Shown here: positions 58,997 through 64,000 of the stretch, one piece after another
Layout of the letters: each line of letters starts with the position of its first letter
Position numbering within the stretch: the first letter of the stretch is position 1
Assembly (NCBI RefSeq): GCF_003001935.1
Contig: NZ_PVNG01000007.1
Coordinates: 62,001-126,000, forward strand
Length of the DNA: 64,000 nt
Source: Nonomuraea fuscirosea
GTDB taxonomy: Bacteria > Actinomycetota > Actinomycetes > Streptosporangiales > Streptosporangiaceae
Direction of reading: 5' to 3'
Made by a program: the position numbers and the translations under genes
The notes under the pieces: model-generated
What the model saw: the letters and a program-made list of their open reading frames with translations, nothing else
Database searches by the model: none
Told to the model about the DNA's origin: nothing

Positions 58997-59919
58997 CGCC
59001 CTCGGTGGGGGTGGTCGTCCCGACTCGCGGCGACCGGCCCGGGCCGCTGCGGGAGGCCGTGGCGGCCGTGCTCGCCCAGGAGCACGCCGGGCGGCTCGAC
59101 GTGGTCGTGGTGGCGGACGGCGTCAGCGCCCGGGAGGTGAGCCGGCAACTGGCCGGGCAAGTCGGCTTGCGAGAGGCTGGGCAGGCCGGCGGGTGGGAGG
59201 CCGTGCGCGTTCTGGCCAACACGCGTACCCCCGGGCTGCCCGGCGCGCGCAACACCGGGATCGACGCCTGTGACACCGACCTGATCGCCTTCTGCGATGA
59301 CGATGACGTGTGGCTGCCCGGCAAGCTCGCCGCCCAGCTCCATGCCCTGCGCGACGGCGGCGAGTTCGCCAGTTGCGGCATCGAGGTGGAGCACCGCGGC
59401 CATCGGGTGCCCCGCCTCGCCGGCGCCTCCGTGGTGACCGCGGCCGACCTGATCCGGTCGCGGATGGTGATGGTGCACTCATCGACCTTTCTGTTCCGGC
59501 GTGGCGAGCTCCGGCCCGACGAGAGCGCCCCCGCCGGACAGAACGAAGACTGGGACCTGGCCCTACGCGCCGCCAAGCGGCGGCCGCTCGTCCACGCCGA
59601 CCGACCCCTTGTGCTCGTGCGCTGGGCCGGGTCCCACTACGCCGCCCGATGGGCGGACCGTATCGCCGGGCTGGAGTGGATGCTCGCCCGGCATCCGGAA
59701 CTGGCCGTGGACCCGTGCGGCGCGGCGCGGGTCTACGGTCAGCTCGCCTTCGGCCACGCCGCGCTCGGACGACGGCGCGCGGCCGTCCGCTGGGCCGCCC
59801 GCGCCTTCGCGGCCCGCCCCAGCGAACCGCGCGGCCCGATCGCGCTCGCGGTGGCGGCCGGGCTCGTCTCCGCGCCCAGGGTGCTCTCGGCCCTGCACAA
59901 CCGCGGACACGGCATTTGA
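58993..59919 (+). CDS. Glycosyltransferase family 2
   Basis: 308 residues from ATG 58993, overlapping the sulfotransferase by four bases. GT-A fold: VGVVVPTRGDRPGPLREAV, LPGARNTGIDACDTDLIAFC and the metal motif CDDDDVWLPGK; a likely catalytic base in GQNEDWDLALRAA. C-terminal part is Ala/Arg-rich and helical. It would add one sugar to the lipid-linked glycan. Confidence 0.86.
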   Translation: MTPSVGVVVPTRGDRPGPLREAVAAVLAQEHAGRLDVVVVADGVSAREVSRQLAGQVGLREAGQAGGWEAVRVLANTRTPGLPGARNTGIDACDTDLIAFCDDDDVWLPGKLAAQLHALRDGGEFASCGIEVEHRGHRVPRLAGASVVTAADLIRSRMVMVHSSTFLFRRGELRPDESAPAGQNEDWDLALRAAKRRPLVHADRPLVLVRWAGSHYAARWADRIAGLEWMLARHPELAVDPCGAARVYGQLAFGHAALGRRRAAVRWAARAFAARPSEPRGPIALAVAAGLVSAPRVLSALHNRGHGI

Positions 59920-59966
59920 CCCCGCCCCAAGGCGACACGCCGCGACAGGGATCCGGTGGTGGGCGG

Positions 59967-60764
59967 GTGGTCGTGGGTGGCGTCGGGGTGGATGCGTTGA
60001 CGGAGGCGGAGGTGGTCGAGCGGGTGGCCACGGCGCTGGAGGCCGGCCGGGGCGGGCGGATCGTCACGCCGAACGTGGACATCTGCCGCGCGGCCGCCGC
60101 CGATCCGCAGCTGCGGCGGCTGGTGTGCTCCGCCGATCTCGTCGTCCCCGACGGGATGCCGCTGGTGTGGGCCGCCAGGCTGCTGGGCACACCGGTGCCG
60201 GAACGGGTCACGGGCGCCGACCTCATCTGGTCGCTCAGCGGGCTCGCCGCCCGGCGCGGCTGGCCCGTCTACCTGCTCGGCGGCCCGCCCGGCGTGGCCA
60301 GGAAGGCGGCGGGGGCGCTCAGGCGGCGACACTCCGGGTTACGGGTGTGCGGGGTGGACGCGCCGCCCTACCGCTTCGACGCCACCCCCGAAGGGATCGC
60401 CCGCGCCCGCCGCAAGGTGGTCGCCGCCCGGCCCAGGATCGTCTTCGTCGGGCTCGGCTTCCCGCGTCAGGACCGGCTCATCGCCTCCCTGCGGGAGGAG
60501 CTGCCGCAGGCGTGGTTCGTGGGCTGCGGGGCGGCCATCGCCTTTGCCGCCGGCAGCGTGGCCAGGGCGCCGGAGTGGCTGCGCCGGATCGGGCTGGAGT
60601 GGGCGTTCCGGCTCCTCACCGAGCCGGGGCGGCTGGCGCGCCGCTACCTGATCGACGACCTGCCGTTCGCGGCCGGCCTGCTCGCCGGCTGCCTGAGCAC
60701 CCGACTCAGAAGCGGTCTCCAGGCGTTGAGACGCCGCCGCCCTGAGCGCCTCAGCTCCCCGTAG
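59967..60764 (+). CDS. WecG/TagA/CpsF family glycosyltransferase (GT26)
   Basis: 265 residues from GTG 59967; TTG 59916 (TTGA overlap with the GT2 stop) would add 17 residues. Motifs: TPNVDICRAAAADPQL, ADLVVPDGMPLVWAARLLG, PERVTGADLIWSL, VFVGLGFPRQDRLIASL and GCGAAIAFAAGSVARAPEWL. GT26 enzymes typically transfer ManNAc or its uronic acid to the second position of lipid-linked glycans. Convergent with sulfotransferase 2, 13 bp apart. Confidence 0.88.
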   Translation: MVVGGVGVDALTEAEVVERVATALEAGRGGRIVTPNVDICRAAAADPQLRRLVCSADLVVPDGMPLVWAARLLGTPVPERVTGADLIWSLSGLAARRGWPVYLLGGPPGVARKAAGALRRRHSGLRVCGVDAPPYRFDATPEGIARARRKVVAARPRIVFVGLGFPRQDRLIASLREELPQAWFVGCGAAIAFAAGSVARAPEWLRRIGLEWAFRLLTEPGRLARRYLIDDLPFAAGLLAGCLSTRLRSGLQALRRRRPERLSSP

Positions 60765-60777
60765 CAGTACGGAAGGC

Positions 60778-61671
60778 TCAGGTGGTCGTGAGGTCGCGGA
60801 TGCGGGCCGCCTGGTCCGGGGTGAGGCCCCGGGGGCCCGCGGCCAGCGCCTGGCGGGAGTTCATCGGACGGTACGCCGTGCGCGACAGACCCGACCAGGC
60901 GAACCCGGAACCCGCGCCGTCGCCCGCCTCGTGGCAGCAGGCCCGGATGATGCGGCGTTCGGCGGCCGGGGTCCAGCGCAGCCCCGCGTACGCGTACAGG
61001 CGCCGGAAGCCGGCCGGCGGGTCGGCGGCCAGCGACTCGTACGACGTGAGCAGGACGCCCGGCGTGCGCTCCAGGATCCCCGTGGTCACCCGCCACAGCG
61101 CCGCCGCCTTGGCCACCCGGTCCTGGGAGCCGACGAGCGCCCGCAACTCCAGCAGCTCGGGATGGTCGCGGACGAGCAGCGGCTGTTCGAGCAGCTCGTG
61201 GAAGTACACCGTCCAGCCCAGCCGCTCCCAGCTGGCCACGAACGACACCGGGTCCCGGACCAGGGCGATCACCCGGCAGCCCAGCCGCCGCGCGAACCAC
61301 CCGGCGCTCAGCACCGCGAACGGGTCGTCCAGCAGCGCCCGCCGCCCGGCCAGGCGGCCGAGCGTGAACGCGGTGCCGTAACGGAGCAGCCGCGCCAGAT
61401 CGTACGGAGACCGGTTGGCCCGCAGCTCGGCCAGCCACCGGTAACGCAGGGCCGCGGTGTCGCGGAAGGCGGGCAGCCAGACATCCGCGTTGTCGTCGCA
61501 GATGTACTGGAACCGGTGCGTGACCTGGGCGGACAGCACCCCGGGGCAGCGGCCGGGCGGATGCTGGGGGTTGAGCGGCTCGTTGACGTAGACCAGGTCG
61601 CCTCCGGCGGCGAGCATCTTGCCCGTCCAGCTCGTCCCGCTGCGTGGCAGCCCCGTCACCAGCACCGTCAT
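60778..61671 (-). CDS. PAPS-dependent sulfotransferase 2
   Basis: 297 residues from ATG 61671, overlapping the flippase stop (ATGA). 5'-phosphosulfate loop VTGLPRSGTSWTGKML and 3'-phosphate motif VIALVRDPVSFVASWERLGW. A central segment (NEPLNPQHPPGRCPGVLSAQ) is typical of bacterial carbohydrate sulfotransferases. Acceptor unknown; likely a sugar of the glycan exported by the neighbouring flippase. Confidence 0.86.
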   Translation of the reverse strand: MTVLVTGLPRSGTSWTGKMLAAGGDLVYVNEPLNPQHPPGRCPGVLSAQVTHRFQYICDDNADVWLPAFRDTAALRYRWLAELRANRSPYDLARLLRYGTAFTLGRLAGRRALLDDPFAVLSAGWFARRLGCRVIALVRDPVSFVASWERLGWTVYFHELLEQPLLVRDHPELLELRALVGSQDRVAKAAALWRVTTGILERTPGVLLTSYESLAADPPAGFRRLYAYAGLRWTPAAERRIIRACCHEAGDGAGSGFAWSGLSRTAYRPMNSRQALAAGPRGLTPDQAARIRDLTTT

Positions 61672-62921
61672 GCCGCCGCCCAGCCGCGTACGCGCAGGGC
61701 CGCGAGGGTGTGGCGGCCGAAGGGGTGCAGCCCGTAGCGGCGGTGCAGCTGCCACAGGGGGAGCAGGTTCTTCACCAGCACGCCTCCGGACCAGCCCGCC
61801 ACCGCGCCGAGCGCCCCGTGCGCCGGGACCAGCGTCAGGTCGAGCAGCACGGTGCAGCCGACCGCGGCCAGCAGGTTGAGCAGGCTCGTGCCGGTATGTC
61901 CGGCGGCGGTCAGGACGACGTCCACCATCCCGCACGCGGTGGCCACCATCATCGTCCCCGCCAGCACCAGCGCCACCGGCACGGCGGCGCCGTACGAGGG
62001 CCCGAACAGCCGCAGCACCCACGGCGCCAGCCCCGCGTAGGCCAGCCACACCGGCCAGGTGAGCAGCACCAGCCAGACGGTGGCCGCCTGGTACAGCTCC
62101 CCGGCCCGCTCCCGCTCGCCCTCGGCCAGCGCCCTGACCAGCCCGGTCTGCACCGCCTGCGCCAGCCCCTGGTTGGCCAGCTGCCCGACCACCTTGAACC
62201 GGGTCGCGGCCGTGTAGACGGCGGCCGAGGCGGGGCCGGCGAGCACGGCCACGATCACGATGTCCACCCGCTGGAACACCGCCTGGATGGCGCCGGCCGC
62301 CGACCGGGGCGCGGTGTAGCGCCACAGGTCCCTGAGCGTCCCCGGCAGGTACGCCGTACGCGGCGCCCGCCCGCGCAGCCCGGCCGCCGCCAGCACCAGC
62401 GCGGGCAGGTACGGAGCCCCCCACGCCACCGGCAGCCACGTGGCGGCCACCCCCGCCAGCGCGGCCGTGGCCACCAGCACGAGCTGGCAGGCCGGCACCA
62501 GCATCCCGTCCAGCAGCACGGTGGGCCGCAGCGAGCCGAACCCCCGGGTGGCGGCCAGCAGCACGTCCACCACCACCATGACGGGCAGCAGCGCCGCCAG
62601 CGGCCCGATGCGCGGGTACAGCACGACCGCCGCGCCCGCCGCCACCAGCACGCAGGGCACGAGCGCCGCCCTGAGGTAGCCGGAGATGCCGCGATAGCCG
62701 TACGTCCGCGCCCGCGCGATGAAGTAGATGAGCCCGTTGCCCGCGTCCAGCTTGGCGACGCCCGCCACCATGAGCGCCAGCGCGGTCGCGGTGAAGAACC
62801 CGCCCGCCTCGGCCGCCGGGTACGCCCTGGTCACCACCACCACGAGGACGAACTGGGCGAGCGCGCTGAACGCCGCCGCGCTGACCCCGGCCAGCCCTCT
62901 GCGGAAGGTCACCGCCGCCAC
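61668..62921 (-). CDS. Polysaccharide flippase (Wzx/MurJ-like, MOP superfamily)
   Basis: 417 residues from GTG 62921; GTG 62912 in a GTGA overlap with the preceding stop is an alternative. Twelve or so hydrophobic helices, with the family start SAAAFSALAQFVLVVVVTRAY and later YTAATRFKVVGQLANQGLAQ. It would move a lipid-linked oligosaccharide to the outer face of the membrane. Confidence 0.85.
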   Translation of the reverse strand: MAAVTFRRGLAGVSAAAFSALAQFVLVVVVTRAYPAAEAGGFFTATALALMVAGVAKLDAGNGLIYFIARARTYGYRGISGYLRAALVPCVLVAAGAAVVLYPRIGPLAALLPVMVVVDVLLAATRGFGSLRPTVLLDGMLVPACQLVLVATAALAGVAATWLPVAWGAPYLPALVLAAAGLRGRAPRTAYLPGTLRDLWRYTAPRSAAGAIQAVFQRVDIVIVAVLAGPASAAVYTAATRFKVVGQLANQGLAQAVQTGLVRALAEGERERAGELYQAATVWLVLLTWPVWLAYAGLAPWVLRLFGPSYGAAVPVALVLAGTMMVATACGMVDVVLTAAGHTGTSLLNLLAAVGCTVLLDLTLVPAHGALGAVAGWSGGVLVKNLLPLWQLHRRYGLHPFGRHTLAALRVRGWAAA

Positions 62922-63763
62922 GAGGGCTCACCGCCCAGCCAGCGCGTCAGCCGCGCGTCGTACGGCTCGAAGTGCTCGCGCAGCGACCTGGCCAGCTCCT
63001 TCGGCACCCGGCGCGGCAGCGGCCGCCCGTTGTGCCGTTCGAACGCGGGATAACCCACGTGCGGCACCCGCAGGAACTCCAGCACCCGATCGTAGGTCGC
63101 CTCGGGATCGGTGAAGAAGCGGTGGCTGTCGAGCACCAGGATGCGCTGGTGCCCGATCAGCGGCTCCAGCCGGTCGAGCTGGTCGGCGTAGCGGCCCCTG
63201 GCCAGGTAGGCGTGGTGGCGGTGGGAGTGGTGCAGCGCGTGCGGCGACTCCCTGAGCAGGTCGTCGGCCCCCTCCAGGCGCTCGGGCTCCAGCTCCAGGG
63301 CCCGCTCGAAGTGCGACTCCGTCTCGAAGCCCCTGGCCAGCTCGTGGGCGTGGGCGGAGCAGGCCCGTTCGACCGGGTCGCGGACCAGCACGATCAGCTT
63401 GACGCCGGGCAGGTCGGCGGCGATGCGCGCACCGGCCAGCGGGTGGAACAGGTAATAGGGGGAGGACTCGTAGGCGTGCGCGCGGCTGCCGTACCGGTGG
63501 CCGAGCAGGGCCGCGCTCATCCGAAGCGGGAAGTGCGACTGGTACCAGTTCAGGCCCTGCCCGTAGCCGACGTCGAAGTAGTGCACCCCCTTGCGCAGCA
63601 CCGGCTTGAGCAGCAGCGGATGCTGGGCCAGGGCCCGGTAGAGCGACGTGGTGCCGCACCGCTGCGCGCCCGTGATCAGGAACGACGGCAGCAGCCGGGC
63701 CCCTGAGGTGAACCGGCCGGTGGCCAGTGACAGTGACAGCACCGATCGCTTCATGGTCTTCAC
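62909..63763 (-). CDS. PAPS-dependent sulfotransferase 3
   Basis: 284 residues from GTG 63763, in a GTGA overlap with the upstream gene and after GAGGAG. 5'-phosphosulfate loop FLITGAQRCGTTSLYRAL; 3'-phosphate motif LIVLVRDPVERACSAHAHEL; GVHYFDVGYGQGLNWYQSHF is typical of heparan-sulfotransferase-like (Sulfotransfer_1) enzymes. Distinct from the other two in this locus. Confidence 0.88.
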   Translation of the reverse strand: MKTMKRSVLSLSLATGRFTSGARLLPSFLITGAQRCGTTSLYRALAQHPLLLKPVLRKGVHYFDVGYGQGLNWYQSHFPLRMSAALLGHRYGSRAHAYESSPYYLFHPLAGARIAADLPGVKLIVLVRDPVERACSAHAHELARGFETESHFERALELEPERLEGADDLLRESPHALHHSHRHHAYLARGRYADQLDRLEPLIGHQRILVLDSHRFFTDPEATYDRVLEFLRVPHVGYPAFERHNGRPLPRRVPKELARSLREHFEPYDARLTRWLGGEPSWRR

Positions 63764-64000
63764 GTGAGCAGCTCCTCGTGGTCGACGGCCGGGTTGAGCC
63801 AGGACTCCGGCGGCCCGAGCGGGGTGTGACCGTCGGCGGCGTGCCGGTCGGCCAGGGCGATGAGGTAACGCATGGCGGTCTGCTTGGCCGCCGCGGCGGC
63901 CAGTCCAAGAGGCGCGAGCGTCCGTACGGAACGGGCCACGCACGCGCGGGCCGCGACCGGCGGCGCCATCCTGCGCAGCGCCCGCTGGAAGAAGTGGTGC
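63760..64000 (-). CDS. C-terminal part of an unidentified gene in the glycan operon (partial)
   Basis: The frame is open from the window edge to TGA 63760, 79 codons. It reads HHFFQRALRRMAPPVAARAC, a helical Ala-rich stretch, and ends SWLNPAVDHEELLT. No family is recognisable from this fragment. The four-base overlap with sulfotransferase 3 places it in the same operon, so a glycan-modifying or glycosyltransferase role is possible. Confidence 0.6.
   Translation of the reverse strand, partial: HHFFQRALRRMAPPVAARACVARSVRTLAPLGLAAAAAKQTAMRYLIALADRHAADGHTPLGPPESWLNPAVDHEELLT

Overview
High-GC actinobacterial chromosome segment. GTG and TTG starts, AGGAGG-type ribosome sites, many apparently leaderless genes, and the conserved blocks metG-tatD-rpf-rsmA-ispE and glmU-prs-rplY-pth point to a filamentous actinomycete. 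A Streptosporangiaceae member such as Nonomuraea would fit, but this genus call is inference only. There are about 57 protein genes, one tRNA (tRNA-Gln) and no rRNA, insertion sequence or CRISPR array.

Left arm (1-19.9 kb), accessory metabolism and regulators: an MFS tail, a secreted rhamnogalacturonan lyase under palindromic operators, a D-aminoacylase, a GNAT enzyme, a P450, a Nudix hydrolase, a small secreted repeat protein, a proline iminopeptidase, an Lrp/DUF2000 divergent pair, a chloramphenicol-exporter-like MFS with a structured leader, a VOC/WYL-regulator pair, a DGPF protein with an ECF42-type sigma factor, an autoregulated TetR, DUF5996, and a metallo-hydrolase/MerR pair.

Middle (19.9-45 kb): two protein O-mannosyltransferases flank rsmI, followed by a GT-C enzyme and a polyprenyl-phosphate glycosyltransferase. 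Then come metG, tatD and rpf. A minus-strand pair, a transmembrane Ser/Thr kinase translationally coupled to a secreted FG-GAP protein, sits between rpf and rsmA. An NlpC/P60 endopeptidase, a ~490-bp minisatellite, ispE, an ABC-F protein, tamR/tam, a VOC protein and a CYTH-CHAD protein follow.

Polyphosphate block (42.4-47.1 kb): CYTH-CHAD protein, MutT1-type Nudix/phosphatase and ppk1. A 39-bp tandem repeat, apparently expanded from the start of mutT1, lies between mutT1 and ppk1.

Right arm (47-64 kb): a TetR with a long charged helix, a fatty-acid desaturase, tRNA-Gln, glmU-prs-rplY-pth, then a probable sulfated cell-surface glycan locus: an initiating sugar phosphotransferase, cysQ, cysD, cysN, three sulfotransferases, a GT2, a WecG/TagA enzyme, a flippase and one partial gene.

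Two themes cut across the window. First, short degenerate tandem repeats (29-40 bp units) recur at gene ends, several with the stop or start codon inside the unit. Second, at least seven genes have a -10 hexamer 6-7 nt before the start codon, as expected for leaderless mRNAs.
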